Below, piece by piece: positions 1 to 7,486 of a stretch of DNA of 64,000 bases. Below the pieces are notes generated by a model, which saw nothing but the letters and a program-made list of their open reading frames with translations, was not told the origin of the DNA and ran no database searches. Made by a program: the position numbers and the translations under genes. The stretch is taken from the NCBI RefSeq assembly GCF_015218165.1, contig NZ_CP048659.1:2232001-2296000 (forward strand). The letters are read 5' to 3'. The stretch is from Acinetobacter piscicola. GTDB taxonomy: Bacteria; Pseudomonadota; Gammaproteobacteria; Pseudomonadales; Moraxellaceae. How positions within the stretch are numbered: position 1 is the stretch's first letter; every line of letters begins with the position of its first letter.

Positions 1-640
1 CTTTATTCATCACTGCGACACGGTCAGAAATACTCAAAGCTTCCTCTTGATCATGCGTAACCATAATGGCAGGTAGATTCAACCACCGTTGAATATTTCG
101 AATTTTTTGACGTAAGTTTAAACGTACCAAGGCATCCAAAGCAGACAAAGGCTCATCCAACAATAACAAATCAGGTTTTGGTGCAATCGCGCGTGCTAAA
201 GCAACACGCTGTTGCTGCCCACCTGACAATTGATTGGGATACTTCTCAGCAATGTTTGGTAACTCAATCAAATCGAGCATTTCAGTGATCCTTGCCTGAA
301 TTTGCGGTTTAGACCATTGTTTTTTATGCAAACCAAATGCAATATTTTCCGTGACTGTTAAGTTTGGAAATAACGCATAATTTTGAAAAACAATACCACA
401 TTTACGTTTTGCCGTATTAAAATGAGTAATATCAATCTTTTGCTTAATGACTTTTCCATAATCAGGCTGTTCTAGCCCCGCAATAATGCGTAATAATGTG
501 GTTTTCCCACAGCCCGAAGGTCCTAAAAAACTAACAAATTCACCTGCTTTTAAATCTAAATTAATATGTTCTAAAACTCTGGTTTTCCCAAAAGATTTTT
601 GAATATCAACCGCTTCAAGCACTGTTTTTGATTCTGTCAT
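1..640 (-). CDS. ABC transporter ATP-binding subunit, phosphonate (PhnT-like) type, C-terminus beyond the edge
   Basis: The frame is open from an ATG at 640 to the left edge (213 codons seen). It shows a full ATPase core: Walker A GPSGCGKTT (about residues 40-48), Q-loop FQNYALFPN, signature LSGGQQQRVALARA (about 138-151), Walker B LLLLDEPLSALD and H-loop VTHDQEEAL. It powers import from the cytoplasmic side. The PotA/PhnT-like sequence and the neighbouring binding protein and GntR regulator suggest a 2-aminoethylphosphonate-type importer; a polyamine or iron importer is the alternative. The C-terminal regulatory domain and any permease would lie to the left. The 137 bp up to the binding-protein gene hold nothing recognised. 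Confidence 0.85.
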   Translation of the reverse strand, partial: MTESKTVLEAVDIQKSFGKTRVLEHINLDLKAGEFVSFLGPSGCGKTTLLRIIAGLEQPDYGKVIKQKIDITHFNTAKRKCGIVFQNYALFPNLTVTENIAFGLHKKQWSKPQIQARITEMLDLIELPNIAEKYPNQLSGGQQQRVALARAIAPKPDLLLLDEPLSALDALVRLNLRQKIRNIQRWLNLPAIMVTHDQEEALSISDRVAVMNK

Positions 641-777
641 TTTAAATGTTCTAAGCGTTGCAAGCAGATGTCCTGCTGTGTTTGGCATAACATGCCCTGT
701 TTGACTCTTTTGTAAATGCGATGGGATTTGCATATTGCACCTAAGACTGAAGACCTTATTTTGTATCAATGGTTCAA

Positions 778-1821
778 TTACTTTTCAAATTGTGCTGACC
801 ATTGTTTTAGAATGGATTCACGTTGCTCAGCTGCCCAATAAAAATCATTTTTCACCAACTGCTGAGCAAGATTTTTAGGGAAATCTTGGTTTTGACTGTG
901 CACATTTTGATGTGCAACCATGGAGAAATTTTGTGCATAGGCTTCATTTGCTGCTTGGCTCACTGTCCAATCCATAAATTTTTCTGCACTGCTACGGTTT
1001 TTCGTCCCTTTCACAATCGCTGAAGCTTCCATTTCCCAACCTAAACCCTCCTTTGGATAGACAATTTCTAAGGGTGCTCCACGAGATTTGAGTTTAAAAC
1101 CGGGATAGCCAAACGAAATACCGATGACCGTTTCACCTTGTGCAGCCATCTTGCAAGGCTTAGAGCCTGAATGTACATATTGGGAAATATTTTTATCGAG
1201 CGCTTGCATATAGTGCCACGCTTGTTTTTCACCGAAAATTTGCATCCATGCAGTTACATCTAAATAACCTGTCCCACTTGATGCAGGATTTGGCATGACG
1301 ATTAAACCTTTATAGATCGGTTTGGTTAAATCTTGCCATGTATATGGAATCGGTAATTTTTTCTTGGCAAGCTCAACGGTATTGACACATACTGCCGACT
1401 CCCAAGCTGTCATTCCTGTCCATGTTGGAATCTCTTTTTGGCTATAAAAATCTGTTTTTAATTGTTCGACATTTTTAGGGCGATAAGGCTGTAATAAGTC
1501 ATTTTTTTCCATAACCAATAAACTGGTCAATGCCAAACCCATGACCACATCAGCTTGTGGATTTTTTTGTTCAGCTAATAATTTAGCCGTAATAACACCT
1601 GTAGAATCGCGCACCCATTTTACTTTTAATTCGGGATGTGCCTTGCGTAATTCCCATTGATAACGCTTAAGCTGATCCGCTTCCACTGCGGTATAAACGG
1701 TAATTTGCTCAACCTCATTTGAGCTTGATGAGGTAGTACAAGCAACCGACAAACACGCTGCTGTAAGACTCATCGTTAAGCTAAAAAAGTTTTTTTGATG
1801 CTGTTTGAAATACTGAATCAT
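778..1821 (-). CDS. Periplasmic solute-binding lipoprotein, 2-aminoethylphosphonate type
   Basis: A 347-residue extracellular solute-binding protein of the bacterial SBP_1/Fbp-like class. The N-terminus has a basic stretch, a hydrophobic segment and a lipobox ending LSVAC (about residues 24-28), so it is predicted to be lipidated and held facing the periplasm. The mature part starts with the usual beta strand (EQITVYTAVEADQ) and keeps the YPKEG and SSGTGY motifs seen in iron and phosphonate binding proteins. It lies just upstream of the ABC ATPase on the same strand and downstream of a GntR-type regulator, which supports one regulated importer. Phosphonate specificity is inferred from context; the fold assignment is firm. 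Confidence 0.8.
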   Translation of the reverse strand: MIQYFKQHQKNFFSLTMSLTAACLSVACTTSSSSNEVEQITVYTAVEADQLKRYQWELRKAHPELKVKWVRDSTGVITAKLLAEQKNPQADVVMGLALTSLLVMEKNDLLQPYRPKNVEQLKTDFYSQKEIPTWTGMTAWESAVCVNTVELAKKKLPIPYTWQDLTKPIYKGLIVMPNPASSGTGYLDVTAWMQIFGEKQAWHYMQALDKNISQYVHSGSKPCKMAAQGETVIGISFGYPGFKLKSRGAPLEIVYPKEGLGWEMEASAIVKGTKNRSSAEKFMDWTVSQAANEAYAQNFSMVAHQNVHSQNQDFPKNLAQQLVKNDFYWAAEQRESILKQWSAQFEK

Positions 1822-1884
1822 GTGACATTCCTAACGAATGCTGCTTCTTGATAATACGTATTTCAACAAAAGTTTATGACAGTT

Positions 1885-1914
1885 TAATTAATCTGGTTTA
1901 AACCAGATTAATTA
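1885..1914. promoter_or_regulatory. Perfect 30-bp palindrome, probable GntR/PhnR operator
   Basis: The two 15-base arms are exact complements around a centre between 1899 and 1900, with core CTGGTTTAAACCAG. The core fits the GntR/HutC operator pattern (GGT-N4-ACC). It lies about 65 bp upstream of the binding-protein start and just after the regulator's stop codon. There is no loop and no T-run, so it is a poor terminator and a good candidate operator for the adjacent regulator. Confidence 0.65.
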
Positions 1915-1923
1915 TTTTATATA

Positions 1924-2661
1924 TTATTCTGATGCTTCAAAATGCAAATCAAGCACATCATGTAACCAATATTCTTGATCGACATCCGTAATTACACCAT
2001 TTTGATCACAATTGGTACGGCAAATATATAAGCCCATACTGCCGACATTGACATGCAAAGCTTTTGCTTGCTGCTCTGAAAATGCGGTTGGATATAGGTT
2101 AATATGCGCACGTGTTAATTGACGCTGATAATGTTCAGCCATCAAGATGGTGATTGAATCTTCTAATGATTGTGTTAAAAAATCAGGAAATAAACGCGCA
2201 TTTACACGCAAATGCTCAACAACAACAGGACGACCATTGATACTACGTCGACGCCAAATGGAATAGATCTCATCACCAACTGCGATATCCAAATGGGTTG
2301 CATCCCACTGTGTTGCTGGTAATAACTCTGCTGAAATCAACTCAGTACTTGGTATGCCGCCTTGCTCTGTCACATATTGGTTAAAACTTTTAGTCGATTG
2401 TGGACGATAAATAATTCGTGGTGCACGTACAAACCAACCACGGCGGTCTAAACGATAAATTAAACCATCCATTTCTAAAGCTAAAAGTGCTTCCCGAACT
2501 GCAACACGTGTCGTTACAAACTGTTCAGAAAGCGCACGCTCAGAAGTGAGTTTAGTATTAGCAGTTAATTGCCCAGACTCAATTTCATGGGCAATTGCAT
2601 CTCGAATGGCAATGTACTTAGGAATACGTGCAGCAGTGTTTTCACGAACAGACATAAACAT
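1924..2661 (-). CDS. GntR-family (HutC/UTRA) transcriptional regulator, PhnR-like
   Basis: A 245-residue regulator. The N-terminal winged helix (about residues 13-80) has the GntR pattern KYIAIRDAIAHEIESGQL, LTSERALSEQF and VREALLALEMDGLIYR. The rest matches a UTRA effector domain (SIWRRRSINGRPVVVEHLRVN and a C-terminal DQEYWLHD). It probably senses a phosphonate-like ligand and controls the downstream import genes through the palindrome at 1885-1914. A second in-frame ATG lies six bases inside the first, and neither has a strong Shine-Dalgarno sequence, so the start is uncertain by two codons. PhnR identity is inferred from the neighbours. Confidence 0.8.
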   Translation of the reverse strand: MFMSVRENTAARIPKYIAIRDAIAHEIESGQLTANTKLTSERALSEQFVTTRVAVREALLALEMDGLIYRLDRRGWFVRAPRIIYRPQSTKSFNQYVTEQGGIPSTELISAELLPATQWDATHLDIAVGDEIYSIWRRRSINGRPVVVEHLRVNARLFPDFLTQSLEDSITILMAEHYQRQLTRAHINLYPTAFSEQQAKALHVNVGSMGLYICRTNCDQNGVITDVDQEYWLHDVLDLHFEASE

Positions 2662-2764
2662 TTATTTTTTGAAAATTTCTTCTAATATACTCAAATATCA
2701 TGTCCAAGCGATGAAATTCTCAAAATATTTATTTTAGATTTTAAGGCTATAGTGAATATAAAAA

Positions 2765-3265
2765 TTAATACATTCCCATCGTGAGATCATCACGTTTAAA
2801 ACTTTGATTAAATACATCTACAATCCGTTGTAGTTGCAATTCATCTTGCGTTGGCACCACCAACCAATACGGATTTTCTCGAAAAATAACCAGTAATGAC
2901 AATTGTTTTTGCTCAGCAAAAAGTTTGATTTGATCAAATAAGATTGCTTCAACTTTTTGTTGCTGTACTTCAATATCATCTGCATCATCATCTTCGTCTT
3001 CATATTCAAATGACTCAAAAAAGATATCAATCTCATTTTCAATCGCTTGATTTAAAGCTTCTGCATCCACTTGTTTTTGTTGAAATACAGTACTTTCATT
3101 AATACCATTGTCCTCATATTCTTTGATTTCAACATATTGAATAAACGAATGATCTTGATTGAGCCAATCTCTAAACGTAGTAAATTCAGTTAGATCATCG
3201 GGTAAATCTTGCTGTTTTAATTCAGGAAAAATCTCTTGAAAAATTTCATAAATATTTTGAGTCAT
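2765..3265 (-). CDS. Hypothetical protein, acidic, paralogue of the adjacent gene
   Basis: A 166-residue protein without signal peptide or membrane segment. It has a very acidic central stretch (about residues 97-107, EDEDDDADDIE). The C-terminal part resembles that of the next gene: both carry YWL(V/L)VP followed by an acidic spacer and FNQ(S/Q)FK. Both begin with a similar block, (N/K)IY(E/K)I(F/L)Q..FP.LK. No known domain is recognised. The pair looks like an old tandem duplication of a cytoplasmic protein. Confidence 0.7.
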   Translation of the reverse strand: MTQNIYEIFQEIFPELKQQDLPDDLTEFTTFRDWLNQDHSFIQYVEIKEYEDNGINESTVFQQKQVDAEALNQAIENEIDIFFESFEYEDEDDDADDIEVQQQKVEAILFDQIKLFAEQKQLSLLVIFRENPYWLVVPTQDELQLQRIVDVFNQSFKRDDLTMGMY

Positions 3266-3369
3266 ATTTTTAAGCTTCAGTTTGTTATAAAAATGAAAGA
3301 TGATTTAAACAAAATTATTTCTTAAATACCATTATTTTTTGTAAAATACTCATTTTAATACAGTTTATA

Positions 3370-3909
3370 TTAGGTTGAACGGCTACAGACATAACGCTCG
3401 TAATGTTCAATCAGAATATTGTGATCTTTAAATTGCTGATTGAATGACTTACAAAATTTTTCTATTTTAGCTTCATCATTCGGTACCAATAACCAATAAT
3501 AAGCTTCGGCATACACCAATAAAAGTTGGTAATCAATCTGTTCTGCGACCGTGAGAACTTCCTCTAACACAATATCTAAAATTTGTTCATTTACATCATA
3601 ATAGCGCCCAATCACCGCTTTATGCTGTTCAAAATACGCTAAAATTGGATCTGCTTTGGCTGCAATGTTGTCTTTTAATACAGTTAAATCGATCTGAAAA
3701 TCTTGTAAAACAGCAGATTGTTCCATTTCATTTTCAAACAAACAATCAGGCTGCATTTTCATCATATACAATAGCGTGGCAAAATTTTCCTCTTTGATCC
3801 ATTGTAGAAAATCAGAAAAATTTTTCCGATATTTTTTCTTGGGAATCTCAGCATTTTTAAGTAATGGAAACCAATGTTGTAGAATTTTATAAATTTTTTT
3901 ATCATCCAT
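3370..3909 (-). CDS. Hypothetical protein, second member of a tandem paralogous pair
   Basis: A 179-residue soluble protein with no signal peptide. It shares with its downstream neighbour the N-terminal pattern KIYKILQHWFPLLK and the C-terminal block YYWLLVPNDE..IEKFCKSFNQQFK, with a divergent middle. It is separated from the neighbour by 104 AT-rich bases on the same strand. An ATG at 3909 is preceded by few purines, so translation may be weak. No function can be assigned; the conserved aromatic/proline block YWLLVP might be a binding surface (inference). Confidence 0.7.
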   Translation of the reverse strand: MDDKKIYKILQHWFPLLKNAEIPKKKYRKNFSDFLQWIKEENFATLLYMMKMQPDCLFENEMEQSAVLQDFQIDLTVLKDNIAAKADPILAYFEQHKAVIGRYYDVNEQILDIVLEEVLTVAEQIDYQLLLVYAEAYYWLLVPNDEAKIEKFCKSFNQQFKDHNILIEHYERYVCSRST

Positions 3910-4229
3910 GGCAAAAACTCTAGTCTTTTTCGTGCTTGAATTTTATGACAAATGCATTTAACTCTGATGACATGATGTCGATTTTAAGCCGCAAAGCGTT
4001 GTTTTTCTGTAGCCACATGAATGCTATTTAAAAAATAGAAATAAAAATATAATATTGAATTTAATCATCTTTTTCATTTAAAAACAATTAAATTACTGTT
4101 TTTTAAAGTTTAAATCCTGAATTCATTGGCTCAATCTCGCTTTAACGATAAAATAGCCCGAGAAAATACCAGATCAACACTTTTAAGCATGCAAATTGAT
4201 TGATCTATAAGCGTAAGGATAAATTCATT
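3910..4229. other. AT-rich intergenic region upstream of ktrA
   Basis: About 320 bases between divergent genes, with many A and T runs and no open frame of note. It must hold promoters for the minus-strand hypothetical gene and for ktrAB. I see no strong palindrome or recognisable operator in it. Confidence 0.5.
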
Positions 4230-4883
4230 ATGGCACTATTTGCAGTCATTGGTTTAGGGAGTTTTGGCGGCACAGTAGCGCTAGAATTGACCCACTTAAA
4301 TCACGATGTGATTGGGATTGATACCCTAAAAAAGAATGTCGAAAATATCGCAGATCAAATCAGTCACGCCGTGATTGCTGATGCGACCGATGAACATGTC
4401 CTCGAAGAACTCAATATTCAAAATTGTGATGCTGTTGTCGTTGCCATTGGTGATGATATTGAAGCCAGTATTTTATGTGTTCTTCATTTAAAAAATTTAG
4501 GCATTCACCAAATCTTGGTCAAAGCCAAATCCAAAGCACACCACATGATTTTATCGCATTTGGGTGTAGATCAAATTATTCATCCTGAAGAAGACATGGG
4601 AATCCGTGTTGCACAGTCATTAAGTTATCCGATGGTACGCCGTTATATGGCACTTAATAATGAGCGTTATATTGTCAAAATTGAAATTGCATCCAATTTA
4701 CAAGGTGCACAATTCCAAACATTAATGGATGATAGCAATAATGAAATTCATACCTTGTTATTGCAACGTGGCTCGCATGTACTCTATCAGATTGCACCAG
4801 GTACCATTTTACAAGAAAAAGATATTTTGATTGTTGAAGGTCCTGTGGAACAATTACGACAACTTTCTAATCGCTTCTTATAG
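4230..4883 (+). CDS. ktrA: Potassium uptake regulatory subunit KtrA (RCK domain)
   Basis: A 217-residue cytoplasmic gating ring protein. The N-terminal RCK_N Rossmann fold has the nucleotide motif GLGSFGGTVA and the strand-end acidic residue in DVIGIDT; the C-terminal RCK_C domain begins near residue 135. It binds nucleotides and opens or closes the KtrB channel-like transporter. The start at 4230 is preferred over an upstream in-frame start because AAGGAT lies ten bases before it and the protein then begins MALFAVIG as in the family. The ktrB gene follows after eight bases, so the two form an operon. Confidence 0.92.
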   Translation: MALFAVIGLGSFGGTVALELTHLNHDVIGIDTLKKNVENIADQISHAVIADATDEHVLEELNIQNCDAVVVAIGDDIEASILCVLHLKNLGIHQILVKAKSKAHHMILSHLGVDQIIHPEEDMGIRVAQSLSYPMVRRYMALNNERYIVKIEIASNLQGAQFQTLMDDSNNEIHTLLLQRGSHVLYQIAPGTILQEKDILIVEGPVEQLRQLSNRFL

Positions 4884-4891
4884 AATGAATT

Positions 4892-6244
4892 ATGCGTTTA
4901 TCTAAAAAAGAATTGATCAATAAAAAGCATAATCGCATTAATCTCAGTCCGCCGAGTTTATTAGCCTTAGGTTTTTTAAGTTTCATTATCATTGGTACTT
5001 TGTTGCTGAAGCTTCCTTTTGCGCATCACGGGGAACTTTCTTGGATTAATGCCTTATTTACTGCAACGTCAGCCGTCACGATTACAGGTTTGTCAGTGGT
5101 CAATATTGGTGAGTCCTTCACGACTTTTGGCAAAGTGGTGGTTATGTTGCTGATCCAATGTGGTGGTTTAGGCTTTATGACCTTTGCTATTTTGGCTGCA
5201 CTCAGTTTGTCCTCACGTGTTGGTCTTAAACAACAAGTGATGGCACAAGAAATCATTGGGCAAACCAGCCTATCTAAAGCCACAACGACCATCAAAGGCG
5301 TACTGATTTATTCTTTGTTTTTTGAAGCCATTGGAACGATTATTTTAACCATTGCATGGTCAAATCACTACGATATTGAACATGCCTTTTTCTACGCCCT
5401 GTTTTATAGTATTTCCGCCTTTAATAATGGTGGATTTTCCTTATTCCCCAATAGTTTAATGAGTTTCTCTGATCAGTATATGGTCACGTTCACCATTAGT
5501 ATGTTGTATATGATTGGTGGGATTGGTTTTGTCGTATTAATGGATATTCGACGTGCTCAAAAATGGAAAAAACTCTCTGCCAACAGTAAGCTAGTGCTCT
5601 CCACCATTGCAGGATTAAACTTATTTGCTTTTGTAACGATTTGGTTAATTGAAGCATCCAACCCTCTAACGCTTGCCCCTATGTCGATAGGAGATCAAGC
5701 CTTAAATGCATGGTTCCACGCAACTGTACCTCGTTCTTCAGGCTTTAACAGTCTCGAAGTTGGCAACATGAGTAATGCATCCACCTTAGTGACCATGGTA
5801 CTCATGTTTATTGGTGGAGGCTCTTTAAGTACCGCAGGCGGTATTAAGGTGGGCACATTTATTATTATGATTTTAAGTGTGGTGACTTTCTTAAAGCGTT
5901 CAGATGAAATTAGGGTGTTTGGACATTCCATTTCACATCAAGCGACATTTAAAGCACTTGCCGTAATTGCCATCAATTCCTTATTGATTCTGATCGGTTT
6001 CTTTACCCTTTTGCTGCTTGAACCGAATAAAAAGTTCTTAGATTTATTATTTGAAGCCGTATCTGCGGCATGTACTGTCGGTTTATCTCGTGGTATTACA
6101 GAAGACTTACATACAGGTAGTTTAATTACATTAATGCTGCTGATGTTTGCAGGGCGATTAGGGCCTTTAACCTTGGCATATTTAATTGCAACACCCAATA
6201 AAAGCCGTGTTAGCCATCCTAATGCTGAAATTCAGGTGGGTTAA
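4892..6244 (+). CDS. ktrB: Potassium uptake transmembrane subunit KtrB (TrkH/Ktr family)
   Basis: A 450-residue polytopic inner-membrane protein with the fourfold M1-P-M2 repeat of the SKT superfamily. Filter loops are visible as TATSAVTITGLSVV, FNNGGFSLF, PRSSGFNSLEVG and AACTVGLSRG, each with the key glycine. It conducts potassium inward, usually together with sodium in Ktr systems, and is gated by KtrA, encoded immediately upstream. Its length agrees with KtrB (about 450) rather than the longer TrkH. A bidirectional terminator hairpin follows the stop codon. Confidence 0.93.
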   Translation: MRLSKKELINKKHNRINLSPPSLLALGFLSFIIIGTLLLKLPFAHHGELSWINALFTATSAVTITGLSVVNIGESFTTFGKVVVMLLIQCGGLGFMTFAILAALSLSSRVGLKQQVMAQEIIGQTSLSKATTTIKGVLIYSLFFEAIGTIILTIAWSNHYDIEHAFFYALFYSISAFNNGGFSLFPNSLMSFSDQYMVTFTISMLYMIGGIGFVVLMDIRRAQKWKKLSANSKLVLSTIAGLNLFAFVTIWLIEASNPLTLAPMSIGDQALNAWFHATVPRSSGFNSLEVGNMSNASTLVTMVLMFIGGGSLSTAGGIKVGTFIIMILSVVTFLKRSDEIRVFGHSISHQATFKALAVIAINSLLILIGFFTLLLLEPNKKFLDLLFEAVSAACTVGLSRGITEDLHTGSLITLMLLMFAGRLGPLTLAYLIATPNKSRVSHPNAEIQVG

Positions 6245-6270
6245 AATATCAACTTTTGTTCTTAATCAAT

Positions 6271-6300
6271 AAAAAACCGCTCAATTTTGAACGGTTTTCT
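6271..6300. terminator. Bidirectional rho-independent terminator between ktrB and pldA
   Basis: The arms AAAACCGCTCAA and TTGAACGGTTTT pair with one mismatch, flanked by an A-run on one side and a T-run on the other. It sits between convergent genes and can end transcription from both. Confidence 0.8.
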
Positions 6301-6314
6301 TTATGCTGTATCTT

Positions 6315-7466
6315 TTAATACGCATTCATCAATGAAACACCTAAACCAACATAAGTTGCACGATGATTATAATCAATCAAGCTTTCACCATAACCATCAA
6401 ACAGTTGGAAATGTCCACGTAATTTGCCTTTAATTGGAAATGCCCAATCAAACTGTGCTGCACCATGTGAATCATCACCACCTTTGAGCGAATGACGCAA
6501 CATCAAAGAAAACTCATTGTCTTTCCAGCGATAAAATGCAGTGACATCACCACGTCCAACATAGTCTTCAATATCAGCATTATTATCATCTTTGGCATCT
6601 TCATCTAAACGATACCAAGGACGAATCATCAAAGCAAAGTTATCTTTTTCAAAACCAAGATTCATGATCACTCGGTTCCAACTACGCGACAATGGATCTG
6701 AGCGCCCGTTAGATTGGTGATTTAATGTCAGTCCCAATAAACGTCCATTGAGTCCCAACACTTCATAATTGGTTCTAAAAATTAAGCTCGCTTCAGGCTC
6801 ATAATTGGTTTCACGAAATGGACGCGACTCGTCTTCATTATAAACTTGCCAACGTGATGACTGAGTATAGCCTACCCATAAATCACCATTATCACCGATT
6901 ATATTTTCAACCGCTTTGGTTTTTAACGAGATTTGGAATTTCGCTTCGGTTGATTTTAAATCTTGTGCTTCTTCCACGGTATTCTGTGGATTTGGACTGT
7001 GTGGAAATTCATTTTTATTACTTGTCCAATAAGCAGGTAATAAATACACAGGTTGGTGTGCACGAATGTTCCATGTTCCGAGTTTACTGTCTGGCGAAAG
7101 TTCCCAACGCTTATCTAAAAGTGAGGTATTCGGATCAATCTTTGCCCCATGTACTGAGAATAAATTTTCTACTTTATCTTCAATTTTAGCTTTGATGCCT
7201 TGTGGCTCAGCTTTTGGTGCTTCTAATTCTTTTGCAGCGCGTTGTTCCGAAACAATGATAGGAACTGGCTCAGATGTCCCCACTTTAAAAAGTGCATCAT
7301 AACATGCCAAACGATCTGCATTTGATTCTAAAGCCACACAGGCTTGTGTGCTTGCAGGATTAACAGATGCTGTATCCTCAGCATGTGTCGCTGTCACCCA
7401 ACCAAAACTGAGCATCATTAAGATGCTCAGATTCAATGGTGTGCGTTCAAAATTTTTGAACGACAT
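6315..7466 (-). CDS. pldA: Outer-membrane phospholipase A (OMPLA)
   Basis: A 383-residue outer-membrane beta-barrel lipase with an N-terminal signal peptide (hydrophobic stretch ending in ATHA). After it comes a cysteine-containing motif, CVALESNADRLACYDALF, common in this family's N-terminus. The catalytic region reads TLNHQSNGRSDPLSRSWNR, giving the His, Ser and Asn of the OMPLA triad. It hydrolyses phospholipids that reach the outer leaflet. The start at 7466 is chosen because GGAGAA lies four bases upstream; the in-frame TTG at 7478 lacks such a site. The M16 protease gene ends 20 bases upstream, so the two may be co-transcribed. Confidence 0.88.
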   Translation of the reverse strand: MSFKNFERTPLNLSILMMLSFGWVTATHAEDTASVNPASTQACVALESNADRLACYDALFKVGTSEPVPIIVSEQRAAKELEAPKAEPQGIKAKIEDKVENLFSVHGAKIDPNTSLLDKRWELSPDSKLGTWNIRAHQPVYLLPAYWTSNKNEFPHSPNPQNTVEEAQDLKSTEAKFQISLKTKAVENIIGDNGDLWVGYTQSSRWQVYNEDESRPFRETNYEPEASLIFRTNYEVLGLNGRLLGLTLNHQSNGRSDPLSRSWNRVIMNLGFEKDNFALMIRPWYRLDEDAKDDNNADIEDYVGRGDVTAFYRWKDNEFSLMLRHSLKGGDDSHGAAQFDWAFPIKGKLRGHFQLFDGYGESLIDYNHRATYVGLGVSLMNAY

Positions 7467-7486
7467 AGTCTTCTCCAAAAAGGGTT

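Noticed and set aside
5026..6198. Minus-strand open frames inside ktrB
   Set aside because: They lie antisense to a conserved transporter gene, lack ribosome-binding sites and have no recognisable protein character.
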